Counted from the first letter of the stretch, positions 50,011 to 60,845 are shown. The stretch is DNA of 64,000 nt from an uncultured beta proteobacterium (GCA_903822435.1 CAIJPE010000053.1:37322-101321), one strand, 5' to 3'. The notes: generated by a model not told the origin, from the sequence alone. Numbers and translations: made by a program.

Positions 50011-51927
50011 TCAGGCCAGACCCTCGGCTTGGACGAGGGGCTCATCGCCAGCGGTGAGCAGCCCCTTCAGCTCGTCGCCACAAAGCACCTCACGTTGCAG
50101 CAAGGCCAGCGCCAGGGCGTCGAGCTGCCAGCGGCGCGAGCTCAGCAGTTGCTCGCATCGGGCCTGCGCTTGCTCGAGCATCGCCCGGGCTTCCGTCAGC
50201 ACCGCCGCCTGGATGTCGGGGCCCAGCAATTCCTTGGGCACGCCGGCCACGCTCAAAAGGCCGAAGGTCTTGGAGAAGCCCAGCGAGCCAACCATGTTGA
50301 TGGCCAGTTCCGAGGCCCGCTTCAAATCGTCGGACGCGCCGCTGGAAACGCTGCCCTTGACCAGCAATTCGGCCTCGCGCCCACCCAGCATCATCGCCAG
50401 GCGGTTGCTGAGTTCGGCCTGAGCGTACAGCGGGTCTTCGGTGTCACGGCTGATGTAGGTCACCCCCAGAGCCTGGCCGCGGGGCTCGATGGTCACCCGT
50501 TCGACCGCCCCGAGTTGCAGCCAGTGGCCGACCAGCGCATGGCCGGCCTCATGGTAGGCCAGGCGTTCGCGCGTGCTCTCGCTGAGCAGGCCCTTGACGG
50601 CAGACACCTCGCCGCCGAGCTGATGGGTTTCGATGGCGCGCAGCAGATGCTCCTGCGACACGGTGCGCGCACCAGCTTCGGCCGCGCTGGATGCGGCCTT
50701 GTTGACGGTGTTGGCGATGTCGGCGGGCGTCAGGCCCGCGGTCATGCGCGCCAGCGCTGCGGTGTCGGCCTTGCCGTCATGGAACAGCTTGCCGATGTAG
50801 AGATCGAAGAGCCGCTGGCGGTCCGGCAAGGTCGGCAGACCCAGGCGCACCAGCATGTCGAAGCGGCCGGGCCGGCGCATCGCCGGGTCGATGTTGTCCT
50901 CGTGGTTGGTGGCGGCTACCACGACCACGTTGTCCAGGCTCTCGAAGCCGTCCATCTCGACCAGCACACGGTTGATGATCCGGTTCAGCTCTGACTCCGC
51001 ACCCCCGCCCTGGCCACCCTGGCTGCGTTTGCCGATGCCGTCGACCTCGTCAATGAACAGCACGCAGGGTGCGTTCCTGCGCGCCAACTTGAACAACTCC
51101 TTGACCTTGCTGACACCTGCACCGTAGAACATGGCGGTGAAGTAGGAACCGTCAACAGCGATGAATTTGGCCTTGCTTTCGCCGGCCAGGGCCTTGGCGA
51201 GCAAGGTCTTGCCGGTGCCCGGCGGGCCCACCAGCAGCACGCCGCGGGGGGCCGACGCGCCCAGCTTGGCGTACTGGCTCGGGTCGTGCATGAAGGCCTT
51301 GACCCGATTCAACCCGGCCTTGGCTTCGTCGCTGCCGATGACGTCGGCGAATTGCGTCTGCGGCCGCGCAGACAGCTTGGACGCAGCGCCCCCCATGCCG
51401 GTCTGCAGCTTGGTGCCCATGAACAGCGCCGCGACGAGTGTGCCCAGCAACAGCAGGGGCGACAGCACCTTGTCGGCCAGGTCCAGCGCACGGCGGCTGC
51501 CTGTGCGCGGATCGACATCGACGCTGACCAGCACAAAGCCGGCCTCGGCGCTCTTGTCGCCGAGACGCTCCAGCGCGGCGCCGGGGCAGCTTTGCGCGGT
51601 GCAGCCCGGCACCGTGGCACTGGCCTTTTCACCGCTTTTCAGCGTGTACAGCACCAGCCCGGGCTGGGCGTTGGCCAGGCCCACCGCCGCGAGCCTGTTG
51701 CCGTCGAGTGCCCGGCGAAATTGAGATACCGTCTGTTCATGATCCAGCCATTCGGCTGGCGCCTGTTCGAATTGCCGGGCTTCAGGGCTCTTGCGAGCGT
51801 TGCCCTCCCGAACGGCCTGGAGGTAGAGGGCCAACAGGCAGGCCAGCAGCAGCACGGCGGCGAGCGCGGCGATCAAGGCCTGGGGCTGTGCACGAGCGCG
51901 CCTGAGCAGCTTCTTGAAAGGCGTCAT
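50011..51927 (-). CDS. FtsH-like membrane AAA+ metalloprotease
   Basis: VLLVGPPGTGKTLLAKALAGES; FIDEVDGIGKRSQGGQGG; RRPGRFDMLV; YHEAGHALVGHW zinc site; one N-terminal TM helix. Confidence 0.92.
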   Translation of the reverse strand: MTPFKKLLRRARAQPQALIAALAAVLLLACLLALYLQAVREGNARKSPEARQFEQAPAEWLDHEQTVSQFRRALDGNRLAAVGLANAQPGLVLYTLKSGEKASATVPGCTAQSCPGAALERLGDKSAEAGFVLVSVDVDPRTGSRRALDLADKVLSPLLLLGTLVAALFMGTKLQTGMGGAASKLSARPQTQFADVIGSDEAKAGLNRVKAFMHDPSQYAKLGASAPRGVLLVGPPGTGKTLLAKALAGESKAKFIAVDGSYFTAMFYGAGVSKVKELFKLARRNAPCVLFIDEVDGIGKRSQGGQGGGAESELNRIINRVLVEMDGFESLDNVVVVAATNHEDNIDPAMRRPGRFDMLVRLGLPTLPDRQRLFDLYIGKLFHDGKADTAALARMTAGLTPADIANTVNKAASSAAEAGARTVSQEHLLRAIETHQLGGEVSAVKGLLSESTRERLAYHEAGHALVGHWLQLGAVERVTIEPRGQALGVTYISRDTEDPLYAQAELSNRLAMMLGGREAELLVKGSVSSGASDDLKRASELAINMVGSLGFSKTFGLLSVAGVPKELLGPDIQAAVLTEARAMLEQAQARCEQLLSSRRWQLDALALALLQREVLCGDELKGLLTAGDEPLVQAEGLA

Positions 51928-52431
51928 CGGGGGCTTGGAAACTCGCGCGGCAGCAGGGTGGTCCATCTCATGGCCGAGCCTACGGGCCCGCTGCAGCCGG
52001 CTCGCGGTAGAAGTGAACCGCAATGCCGTGCCAGATCCGGCGCTCGGCAGACTTTCGCCCACCCATCGCCGAGCGGCGGCATCGGTTCGCTGCCAAACAG
52101 ACCAGGATGTCGTCGGCACTTACGCTGATGCGGTGGCGGGTCCGGCAGGGCTGGCAGGCTGTCAACCGGACATCACGACGGTTCCAACCGCACAAGGCAT
52201 CGACATGGAAGGCACCGACAAAGCGCGTGACAGGTTCGGCATGGATGCCAAAGACAACGGTGGCCCTGGCCCGGCGCCGAGGGGCGCCGACAGCGCGATG
52301 GGCCGTGACGTCTGCAACGAGGCTGTGGAGCCACCGGGCGATGTCCTCAAATTCAACACCGACAGGGCCTCCGGGCAGGCTGCCGATGCCGTGCTGTCGT
52401 ACCGCGGGTCCTGATCGGGCGCTGTCTTTCG

Positions 52432-53475
52432 ATGCAGGTGTCTTTCGAGTCACGCGGCACCGACGCCATCGCCTTCGATGAGGCTTCGTGCCGTCGCGGG
52501 ATCGACCCTGCTGCGCCGATGCTGTTCATCATCAACGCCGCCTCGGGGCGCCATTCGCCCGAGGCCACCGGCCCGCTCATCGAAGAGGCCTTGCGCTCGG
52601 CCGGCCGCAGCGGCGAACTGCTGTTCACCAGCGCGGGCGAACTGGAAAACGTCGCACGGCACGCCGCGGCGAGGGCGGCGGTGCGCCGAAGTGCGCTCGT
52701 CGCCGTGGGTGGTGACGGCACGATCAACGCGGTGGCACAAGCCGCGCACGCCCAAGGCTGCAACCTCGGTGTGGTGCCGATGGGCACCTTCAACTATTTC
52801 GCCCGGACACATGGCATTCCGACGGAGGCCACCGAGGCCGTCGAGGCCTTGCTCGGCTTCGAGCCGGTGCCCGTCCAGGTCGCCCAGATCAACGAGCGCA
52901 TCTTTCTCGTCAACGCAAGCCTGGGCCTGTACCCGGAACTGCTGCAGGACCGCGAGGCCTACAAGGTCCGCTTCGGTCGCAGCAGGATGGTCGCCTTCAG
53001 CGCGGCGGTGGCGACCTTGCTCGGCGCCCACCGTCAACTGCAGCTTCGAATCGAGCTGGGTGCGGGCGCCCGGGAGATCACCACGCCGACGCTGTTTGTC
53101 GGCAACAACCGGTTGCAACTGGAAAGGGTGGGTCTTCAGGAGGCGCCGGCGCTCGACGCGGGCTGCCTCGCCGCGGTGATGCTGCGGCCCATCGGCAGCC
53201 TGGCGATGCTCTGGCTGATCGTGCGCGGCTGCATCGGCACGCTCGGCAGCGCCGACGACGTCGAGAGCTTCAAGTTCCACCGCATGGTCGTCACGCCTCG
53301 GATGCGCAGGAGCGGGAGCCTGGTGAAGGTGGCCTACGACGGCGAGATCGGCCGGCTGGCGGCGCCCCTCGAATTTCGCGTCTCGCCCAAGCCACTGTAC
53401 CTCCTCAGGCCGGCTCCCAACGCCCACACGGCCGCGCCGGGTCCTGCAACCCCTGGTCGCAAGACCCCGCCGTGA
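52432..53475 (+). CDS. Diacylglycerol kinase-family lipid kinase
   Basis: IINAASGRHSPEATGPLIEEAL; ALVAVGGDGTINAVAQ; GVVPMGTFNYFARTHGIP. Confidence 0.9.
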   Translation: MQVSFESRGTDAIAFDEASCRRGIDPAAPMLFIINAASGRHSPEATGPLIEEALRSAGRSGELLFTSAGELENVARHAAARAAVRRSALVAVGGDGTINAVAQAAHAQGCNLGVVPMGTFNYFARTHGIPTEATEAVEALLGFEPVPVQVAQINERIFLVNASLGLYPELLQDREAYKVRFGRSRMVAFSAAVATLLGAHRQLQLRIELGAGAREITTPTLFVGNNRLQLERVGLQEAPALDAGCLAAVMLRPIGSLAMLWLIVRGCIGTLGSADDVESFKFHRMVVTPRMRRSGSLVKVAYDGEIGRLAAPLEFRVSPKPLYLLRPAPNAHTAAPGPATPGRKTPP

Positions 53476-54281
53476 CCGTCCTGCTGCAGATCTCCGACCC
53501 GCACTTCGGCACTGAGCGGCAGCCCGTGGTGGAAGCGCTGACCCGCCTGTCGCACGATCAGCAGCCCGACCTGCTGGTGGTTTCGGGTGACATCACGCAG
53601 CGGGCACGGCGCCGCCAGTTCCGGACGGCGCGGATCTTTCTCGAGCGGCTCGGCAAGCCCTGGCTGGCGATACCCGGCAACCACGACATTCCGCTGTTCG
53701 ACCTGCGCGCGCGCGTCATGCATCCGTACGCCCGCCACCGCGAGGCTTTCGGGCCCGACCTGGAACCCGAACACGACTCGCCGGAGTTGCTCGTGCTGGG
53801 CGTCAACTCCACCCGCTGGTATCGGCACCAGGATGGCGAGGTGTCCCCGGCGCAAATCGAACGCGTGGGGCGCCGCCTGCAATGCGCGGGGGTCGGGCAA
53901 CTGCGCATCGTGGTGGCTCATCAACCGGTGGCGGTGCCACAGTCGAAAGACGTTCACAACCTGCTGCGCAGGCACGCACTGGCAGTGCACGAATGGGCCG
54001 CAGCCGGCTGCGACCTCGTCATGGGCGGGCACATCCACCTGCCCTATGTGGTCGCCTTGTCGGGCCTGGCACGCCCGATGTGGGCCGTGCAGGCCGGCAC
54101 GGCCGTGTCCTGGCGGGTGCGCGACGGCGTGCCGAATTCCGTGAATCTCCTGCGTTGGGGCCGTGATGCGCCTGCCGGGCTGTGCCTGATCGAACGCTGG
54201 GACTGCAACGCCAGGGGCCCGGCGTTCATCCGCGAATCGGTCGTCGAAGTGAAGCCCCACAGGGCGGCGCTGGGCCATTGA
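53472..54281 (+). CDS. Metallophosphoesterase (calcineurin-like)
   Basis: LLQISDPHFGTE; LLVVSGDITQRAR; AIPGNHDIPLFD; GGHIHLPY; GTGA overlap with upstream kinase. Confidence 0.92.
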   Translation: MTVLLQISDPHFGTERQPVVEALTRLSHDQQPDLLVVSGDITQRARRRQFRTARIFLERLGKPWLAIPGNHDIPLFDLRARVMHPYARHREAFGPDLEPEHDSPELLVLGVNSTRWYRHQDGEVSPAQIERVGRRLQCAGVGQLRIVVAHQPVAVPQSKDVHNLLRRHALAVHEWAAAGCDLVMGGHIHLPYVVALSGLARPMWAVQAGTAVSWRVRDGVPNSVNLLRWGRDAPAGLCLIERWDCNARGPAFIRESVVEVKPHRAALGH

Positions 54282-54662
54282 CGATGCCTGCACTTTCGTC
54301 TGTGCTTCGTTGTCGGCCTGGTTCAGTGCTCGCATGCGCCGACCCCATCAGCCGCCACCGAGCTGCCGTTGACGAATGCCGGCAACTGGCCGGAGCCGGG
54401 CCTACCCGAGGGCGGCCGCGATTGCCGCCCTGAAGTCGCTGGCAAGCAAGGCGTCGAACAGCTGGCGCTCGCCGTTGGCGTCGAACAGGCAGTCCCTGCG
54501 GCGGTGTTGCCTGGCGAGCCAGAACCGGGGCCAGATGTTGGTGGTCGACGACATCGCGTCCGTTGCCTCCGGTTTGGCCGCCACTTCGCGATAGCCCAGG
54601 GTCGATGGAGTCGGCCTGAGCACGGCCATCGCGGTGCGATCGACATGATCACCTCTGCAGGG

Positions 54663-55118
54663 TCATCGCGGCGGCTCCGGGTCTTCGGGCTTGTGCGGCC
54701 AGCGGCGGTGAATGCCCTTCTCGATCGGGCCACCGAGCATGAGAACCGCGAAGCCGAGCCCGGTGGCCTCCAGCGCCAGCACCCAATGACCGAGCCCGCA
54801 GGTCACGCCCAGCGCTGCTGTCAGCCAGATCGACGCCGCGGTCGTCAAGCCGTGAATGCGGTCGGAGGTCGAATCCTTGACGATGACGCCGGCGCCGAGA
54901 AAGCCGATGCCCGTGACGATGCCTTGGACGGCGCGCGTGGCATCGCCATTGCCGCCCACCAGCCCGGCAGCGACGACGATCAAGGCCGAGCCGAGGCCGA
55001 CCAGCCCCATGGTGCGCACACCCGTCGGCTTGCCGTGCAGATCGCGGTTCAGCCCGATGACCCCGCCGACGAGCGTGGCGGTGACCAGTCGCAGTGCCAT
55101 CTCCAGTACCGGATCCAT
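54663..55118 (-). CDS. MgtC/SapB-family membrane protein
   Basis: LVGGVIGLNRDLHGKPTGVRTMGLVGLGSAL; GIGFLGAGVIVKDSTSDRIHGLTTAASIWLTAALG. Confidence 0.9.
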   Translation of the reverse strand: MDPVLEMALRLVTATLVGGVIGLNRDLHGKPTGVRTMGLVGLGSALIVVAAGLVGGNGDATRAVQGIVTGIGFLGAGVIVKDSTSDRIHGLTTAASIWLTAALGVTCGLGHWVLALEATGLGFAVLMLGGPIEKGIHRRWPHKPEDPEPPR

Positions 55119-55492
55119 GCGCCCGACTTTGGTCCATTCGGCTCGGCGTGGCAATGGCGCCGCACGGAAATCGCGGCCGCTGGCGCGTTGCTCAGACTGA
55201 TGCCTTGCGATGGAAGGGCGTACCGCGAAGAAGGGCCAACCGCCAGACGTATTCCGGGTTGAGCAGCCGTCTGCGGACGCCTCGGGTCATCTGGACATTG
55301 GCGCTCCCAGGGCAGCTTCGAGGTGCGAAACGGGCGCGGCTGCAACGGGTCGGGGCACCTGCTCGGCGGGCGCTGAGGCAGGCCGGTCGCCAGGCTGTCG
55401 CACCCATGACCGTTGGCATGGGTCGACGCGGTTCTCAGCGGCTACGCTGTGCGGCCTGACTTGAACAACCTGCCCGCCGAACGCCTGTGGTC

Positions 55493-56485
55493 ATGACGCT
55501 ATCGCCCGACTACCGCCAGATGCTGCGTGCCGCTGGCTTGCTGACGGTCGCCAGCGTTGCCGCCTTTCTGCCGTTCTGCACCGCGCCGGCGAGCCCGCTG
55601 ATCACCACGCTGTTGCTTGCAGGACTCGTGGCCCTGTTCTGGCGTTCGACGCGCCTGGCCGCTGCGCTGGCCGCAACCCAGACTGCGGCCAGCGCGCTGG
55701 TGCTGATGCCCAGCCTGGGCCGGCCGGAGGTGCTGACGTATGTCGGTGCGGCCCTGGGCTTCCAGGTGTTCGGCCTGGCCGCCGATGCGCTGGCTCACCG
55801 CGAAGCGCGGGCGCGTGCCGATCTGGCACTGGCGCTCGATACGCTGGCGCAAGCGCAGTCGCGCCGTCTGGCCCAGGCGCGGCAAGACGAACGGCTGGAC
55901 ATCGCGCGTGACCTGCACGACGAGCTCGGGCATGGCCTGATCGCCTTGCTGCTCACCTTGTCTGCAGCCGACCGTGCTGCGACTGAAGCGGACCTCAAAG
56001 TCGACGCTCCAATGCCACGCGGCTGGCGGCGGGACTGCTGGACCGCCTTCGCGCAGTGGTCGGCCCGATGCGCGAGCCGCTCCCGGCCGCCTTCGCGCTG
56101 GCGCCGGCCTTGCAGGACCTGGTCTCTGCCGTCGCCGATCGCCGGTTCGACATCCGATTGGCGATCGACGGCTGCGACGACCCGGTGGAAGGCAGCCACG
56201 CACCGACGGTGCTGCGCCTGGTGCAGGAAGCCATCACCAACGCCGTGCGGCACGGCGGGGATGCCCTGTCGACCATCGACGTTCGCGTCGCGCGGACAAC
56301 CCAGGGCGGGGTTGACGGTGGCGGTGCGGGATAACGGTTCGGGTTCCGTGACGGTGACCCCCGGCAACGGGCTGAAAGGCATGCGCGAGCGCTTGGCGCG
56401 GCTGGGCGGCTCGATCCGCTGGGCCTCAAGCGACGGTGGAGGGTTCCAGCTTGAAGCCGAACTGCCAGGCGGCCGTGCGCCGTGA
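55493..56485 (+). pseudogene. NarL-partner-type (HisKA_3) sensor kinase with two compensating frameshifts
   Basis: RLDIARDLHDELGHGLIALLL in frame A; NATRLAAGLLDRLRAVVGPMREPL...VLRLVQEAITNAVRHGGDAL in frame B; LTVAVRDNGSGSVTVTPGNGLKGMRERL back in frame A. Confidence 0.85.
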
Positions 56486-57171
56486 AACCACGCGTCTTTG
56501 TCGTGGACGACCAGGCGCTTGTGCGCAGGGGCATCGTGGCCCTGCTGTCGCTCACAGCCCAGGTCGAAGTGGTGGGTGAAGCCGACGACGGCGATACCGC
56601 GCTGCTGCAGGTGCTGAAGTCGCCGCCGGACGTCGTGCTGTCCGACGTGCGCATGCCGCGCCTCGGGGGCATCGGCCTGGTGCGGGCACTGCGCGAGCGG
56701 GGTTGCGCGGTGCCCGTGTTGTTGCTCAGCACCTTCGACGACAGCCAGGCCCTGGTCGAGGGGCTGCGTGCCGGTGCTCAGGGTCTGCTGCTGAAGATTG
56801 TCGAACCCGAGCCGCTGCTGCAGGCGATAGCGGCTGCGGCGCGCGGCGAAAGTCTGTTTGCGCATCTGGCCAGCGACCGCTTGCTGGACGCCCTGACACA
56901 CGCCCACGCCCTGCACGGTCGGCGCGCGACGGCCGCCGAACGCGACACCTTGGCGATCGAGCTCACATCCCGCGAACAAGCGGTGCTGGACCTGATGTCA
57001 CGGGGGCTGCGCAACAAGGAAATCGCGCGGGCGCTGAACCTGGCCGAGGGCACGGTGAAGAACCATGCGTCGGCGATGCTCGGCAAGCTGGGTATCGCCG
57101 ACCGCATGAAGGCCGTGCTGTTTGCGATTGCCAACGGGCTGGTGCGGACGGGGCGCGACCGAAAGCCTTGA
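56482..57171 (+). CDS. NarL/FixJ-family response regulator
   Basis: VFVVDDQALVRRGIVALL; DVVLSDVRMPRLGG; LTSREQAVLDLMSRGLRNKEIARALNLAEGTVKNHASAML; GTG start overlapping kinase stop. Confidence 0.92.
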   Translation: MKPRVFVVDDQALVRRGIVALLSLTAQVEVVGEADDGDTALLQVLKSPPDVVLSDVRMPRLGGIGLVRALRERGCAVPVLLLSTFDDSQALVEGLRAGAQGLLLKIVEPEPLLQAIAAAARGESLFAHLASDRLLDALTHAHALHGRRATAAERDTLAIELTSREQAVLDLMSRGLRNKEIARALNLAEGTVKNHASAMLGKLGIADRMKAVLFAIANGLVRTGRDRKP

Positions 57172-57328
57172 GCGGGCCCCGTCGGGCCGACGCTGCGATG
57201 GCTTCGCCGTTCGAGGCTCACAAGCCCTTCATGCCGAACTGCCCCGTGCTGCATGCCGATGTGACCCGGGTGTCGATACTGAGCCCCAAAGCGTGCAAGA
57301 CCGTGCGGGCCCGCCGTGCTGTTCCTGG

Positions 57329-57961
57329 CTAGGCCAATGGCGGCCGGCGTCCAATCCTGAGCGCGCGCACGCCGATCCCGCCGAGGCCGGCAAGAAACAA
57401 CGCATAAGTGGCGGGCTCGGGGACTGGCGCACCCTGAGATACACCAAAGGAGAATGGAGAGCGGATGTTGTCAGCCAGGTAGTAGGGCGATATTGCGCCG
57501 CTCTGAAAGAACGCCATCGTGGCGGGCGGCGGCGTAGCGACCGTGAATACCAGCCGGCTTGACGATGAGCTCACCCCGTCGACGAAAGAGATGCTGCCGG
57601 GGCCGAGATTCGTATCGAGCGTCAGGTAGCGCGCAAGCAATCCGGGTGTGACTACCGCTGTCGAGATGATGGGTGCCCCAGTGAACGATATGTGGGCACC
57701 GGCATCGGTCGAAGATATAGAGTACGGGGTCGGGCCCGTTGCCGAGAACGACCATGAAATAATGTCCGCAGCACCCACAACGCCGAGAATGCCGTCCGTC
57801 GTGACGCTTCCGGTCATGAATTCCGAAACGCCAGTCTGAATATTGACAGCATAGGTCAACGTGACCGCATGGGCACCACTTGTCGTGAGCGCGATGCCAG
57901 CGACTGCCCGCAGCACCGTCTTGGCCAATGATCCTGGCGTGTCACAGTTCGCGGTCGGCAC
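57329..57961 (-). CDS. PEP-CTERM sorting-domain exported protein
   Basis: Signal peptide-like TVLRAVAGIALTTSGAHA; C-terminal PVPEPATYALFLAGLGGIGVRALRIGRR. Confidence 0.85.
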   Translation of the reverse strand: MPTANCDTPGSLAKTVLRAVAGIALTTSGAHAVTLTYAVNIQTGVSEFMTGSVTTDGILGVVGAADIISWSFSATGPTPYSISSTDAGAHISFTGAPIISTAVVTPGLLARYLTLDTNLGPGSISFVDGVSSSSSRLVFTVATPPPATMAFFQSGAISPYYLADNIRSPFSFGVSQGAPVPEPATYALFLAGLGGIGVRALRIGRRPPLA

Positions 57962-58344
57962 GTTGTAACTCCTTCGGGCTAAAAATCTGTAAGGCGCGAA
58001 TCCATCGTACCTGACGTCCAGCCACGTGATGATGTCCATCCCCGTCGCTGCACGATCCTGGCGACCCCCGATCTGGGGGGGTGCCGCACCCACTCAACCC
58101 ATCTCGGACCGGCTTCAGCGGGGCATCGACCCGTGCAGTGCGAGGCTATGTCCCGTACTGATCTGACGATGGTTGCCGCGCCCGCTTTTGCCTGGGTCAA
58201 CTTGACCGGAATGTTTTGGGCGCAGGCGGTCCAGATGAGCGGCTTGGGGACGATGTCGTGACGGGCAACAGACAAGAAGATGGCCCGTTCCAGTCTCTAC
58301 ATGCTGGTGAAGCTGTGACGCAATGCTGCGCCACTCAGCCGGCA

Positions 58345-59037
58345 TCATCGAATGGCAGTACCGCGCTGACCCATCCAATGGTCGCGAAGCAACTCACCGA
58401 CGGGTCGGGTCTCGGGCAAGACATACACGATGCCGCGTTGGCGCCCGATCGACGGACGCACGACGGTATCGTAGAACGCGACGGGCACGACAATGCAACC
58501 GTATGAAATTCGCTTGTCATCGCTGCGTGCCGAGTCCATTCTCTCGTCGCGGCGTTGGTTCGCAGGGCTGGGCCGCAACCGGTGGATTGCGAGCGAAGCG
58601 TCGTAGTCGAACCAGACGATGTCTTCGCCGTGTAGGTTGTGCCCTGGCTCGGACGCAAACCGCCCGGCTGGCGTCGTTCGCTCGGCAGGCGCCAGGCTCG
58701 CCGGCGTGCGCTGCGCGATGTCGGGGGTCGACTCGTCGCCCACCGACAAGCCCAGTAACACGGGCGAATCACCCATGAGGCGACCGGTAGACGCGAAGAC
58801 GTATAAGGTCGCACGCAGCTTGTCGACGATCACGAAGGGCAGGCCGCCGTTGTCCTCGTTGCCCACGACCCAGCGAGCTACGAGTCCGGCATCTCCGGAC
58901 AAACCTGATTCGGTGGTGGGTGCCGCCCCGGGACGCAGTCGTTCGGGCTCGGCCGGGCTGGAAGCGTTCGACGATGAGACCAGCCCCACAAGGACCCATC
59001 CGCACACCCTGCTTGGTACGCTCTGTCGAATCGCCAT
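58345..59037 (-). CDS. L,D-transpeptidase-like (YkuD superfamily) exported protein, paralog 1
   Basis: ERTTPAGRFASEPGHN...LAIHRL...DDKRISYGCIVVPVAFYDTVV. Confidence 0.75.
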   Translation of the reverse strand: MAIRQSVPSRVCGWVLVGLVSSSNASSPAEPERLRPGAAPTTESGLSGDAGLVARWVVGNEDNGGLPFVIVDKLRATLYVFASTGRLMGDSPVLLGLSVGDESTPDIAQRTPASLAPAERTTPAGRFASEPGHNLHGEDIVWFDYDASLAIHRLRPSPANQRRDERMDSARSDDKRISYGCIVVPVAFYDTVVRPSIGRQRGIVYVLPETRPVGELLRDHWMGQRGTAIR

Positions 59038-59148
59038 CTGCCCGGACCCCACAGTTGCAGGGTGAAGTCTCGTGCAAGTGGGGGCCCATGCATGTGCGCG
59101 TCCAGCACAGGCGGATCAGAATTCGAGCGTTTGGTGGCTTTTCACACA

Positions 59149-60000
59149 CTATGGGAAGGCCCATCGGTAGGCCTCCGGGAAGACGAGCTGTATCGGCTTG
59201 ATTTCCGGCAGTACGTAGACAATCGCTCGCGAGCGTCCGAGTTCGGGTTCGACCACGGAGTCGAAGAACGCGATCGGGACGTTGATGCAGCCGTTTGAGA
59301 TTCGCTTGTCTTCGATCGAGTCGGTGGCGAGTCGCTCGAAGCGACGTTCCTTCGGATCAATGACTTTTACGCGGTGCATCGCGAGCGCCGCCTCATAGTC
59401 GACCCACACTACCTTGTCGCCTGCCTCGTCGTGGCCTGGCTCGCTGATAAACCGGCCTGCTGCAGTGGTGCGCTCCTGCGGGAGCACCGCCGTCAAGGGA
59501 CGGTTGCCGATGCCTGCGACGGAGTCGTCACCAGCCGCCGACCCCAGCAGCACCAGACTTGAACCCATCAATCGAGCTTGAGCATTGAATATATAGACGC
59601 GCGCGCCTCGTTTGTCGAGGATCGCGAAGGGCAAGCTCTTGTTGTCGTTCGAGCCGGCCACCCAATCGGCAACGTGCCTGGCATCCGCAGACGGCGATAG
59701 CGAACCGAAGTCCGCTCGCGGTGAATTTTGATTTGCCACCGCATCGCCAGATACCTTGGCATGATGTTGAGTCGTGGACCCAGCAACGCTGGAGATTCCG
59801 GAACTTGGCAGCAAAACGATGCCCCCAGCCACTGCGAGCAAGACACCGTGCTTCAGGCCCTCGAGCACATCGGAAAGCTTCGATCGAGGGGCTTCCGACA
59901 TCGATGTTGTCAATTCGATGGGGCAACTTTGGGAGGCCATCCCCACAACGACTGTCTTGACGCGCCCGACAAGGGTGCCCCAAGACAGTTGAAGATGCAA
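59149..60000 (-). CDS. L,D-transpeptidase-like (YkuD superfamily) protein, paralog 2
   Basis: ERTTAAGRFISEPGHDEAGDKVVWVDYEAALAMHRVKV...EDKRISNGCINVPIAFFDSVV. Confidence 0.8.
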   Translation of the reverse strand: MHLQLSWGTLVGRVKTVVVGMASQSCPIELTTSMSEAPRSKLSDVLEGLKHGVLLAVAGGIVLLPSSGISSVAGSTTQHHAKVSGDAVANQNSPRADFGSLSPSADARHVADWVAGSNDNKSLPFAILDKRGARVYIFNAQARLMGSSLVLLGSAAGDDSVAGIGNRPLTAVLPQERTTAAGRFISEPGHDEAGDKVVWVDYEAALAMHRVKVIDPKERRFERLATDSIEDKRISNGCINVPIAFFDSVVEPELGRSRAIVYVLPEIKPIQLVFPEAYRWAFP

Positions 60001-60013
60001 GGCGCAGTGTGGG

Positions 60014-60292
60014 TCAGCCGCGATCCGCCTTCGGGGTCCGCTCGCCCGTCCCTCCGACGCTGTCGGTGTTCATCGGAGGCGCCGTCGTGGTGGCCGCAGG
60101 CATGGTGCCGCTCGTGTCCACTGTCGCGTTGGGGGAGGTGCCCGACGCAGGCGTTGCCATCGGGGTCGAGCCGCTGGAAGTGGACGCCGGGGTTTGCGTC
60201 CTGTCAGTTGTTGTCTGCGCGTAGGCAAAACCGATGCCGCCCGTCAATGCGGCCGCGACGGCAAAAGTGGTCAGGAGTCGAGTCGTGTTCAT
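60014..60292 (-). CDS. Small exported Thr/Pro/Ser-rich hypothetical protein
   Basis: MNTTRLLTTFAVAAALTGGIGFAYAQ signal peptide; low-complexity mature part. Confidence 0.6.
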   Translation of the reverse strand: MNTTRLLTTFAVAAALTGGIGFAYAQTTTDRTQTPASTSSGSTPMATPASGTSPNATVDTSGTMPAATTTAPPMNTDSVGGTGERTPKADRG

Positions 60293-60845
60293 CTAGATGT
60301 TCCTTCAAGGTTGAGATGCCTCTTTGGGGGGCATCGGGAGCAGACGAGCCATGAATTGGACGCCTCGGTTGAGCCTAGCCGCTGGTACGAGCCCCGCTAT
60401 CGGACACGGGAGCCATGCGTCGTAGGACAAGAGGGGTATCTGAATGCAACCACGCCGATCTGACTCTGCGCAAGAGAATTGACGCCGGACGCAGGTCTTG
60501 CCGCCGTGCACCAGCGGCCTGGTCGCGAACGGGGAATGGATCCCACGACGGATCTGCCCGAGTCTCGTTGAAACCGGGTTGGATGCCCACTGCTGCGATG
60601 CGGCGAGTGGCCGCATGCACGGTGTGCGGGTTGCGTTGGTGGTGCCGACCTTAGCCCGGGCCGCTCTGACGAAGCACAACGGCGAGATCCTGCCCTTCGG
60701 TCGGCGGCGCATGCTCAAACATGGTCACGGCGTCGACAAGGTGGAGTGACTGCAAGTTCAGAATGACGGCGGATCCCGCGATCTGTTCGACCAACGCCAA
60801 GGTCAACGCAAAGGCCGCGTGACCGCGTGACCGCGCGTCAGATCG

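Noticed and set aside
51980-52453. 157-aa minus-strand ORF and overlapping plus-strand ORFs before the DAG kinase
   Set aside because: Mutually overlapping, no recognisable family; cannot choose a coding strand.
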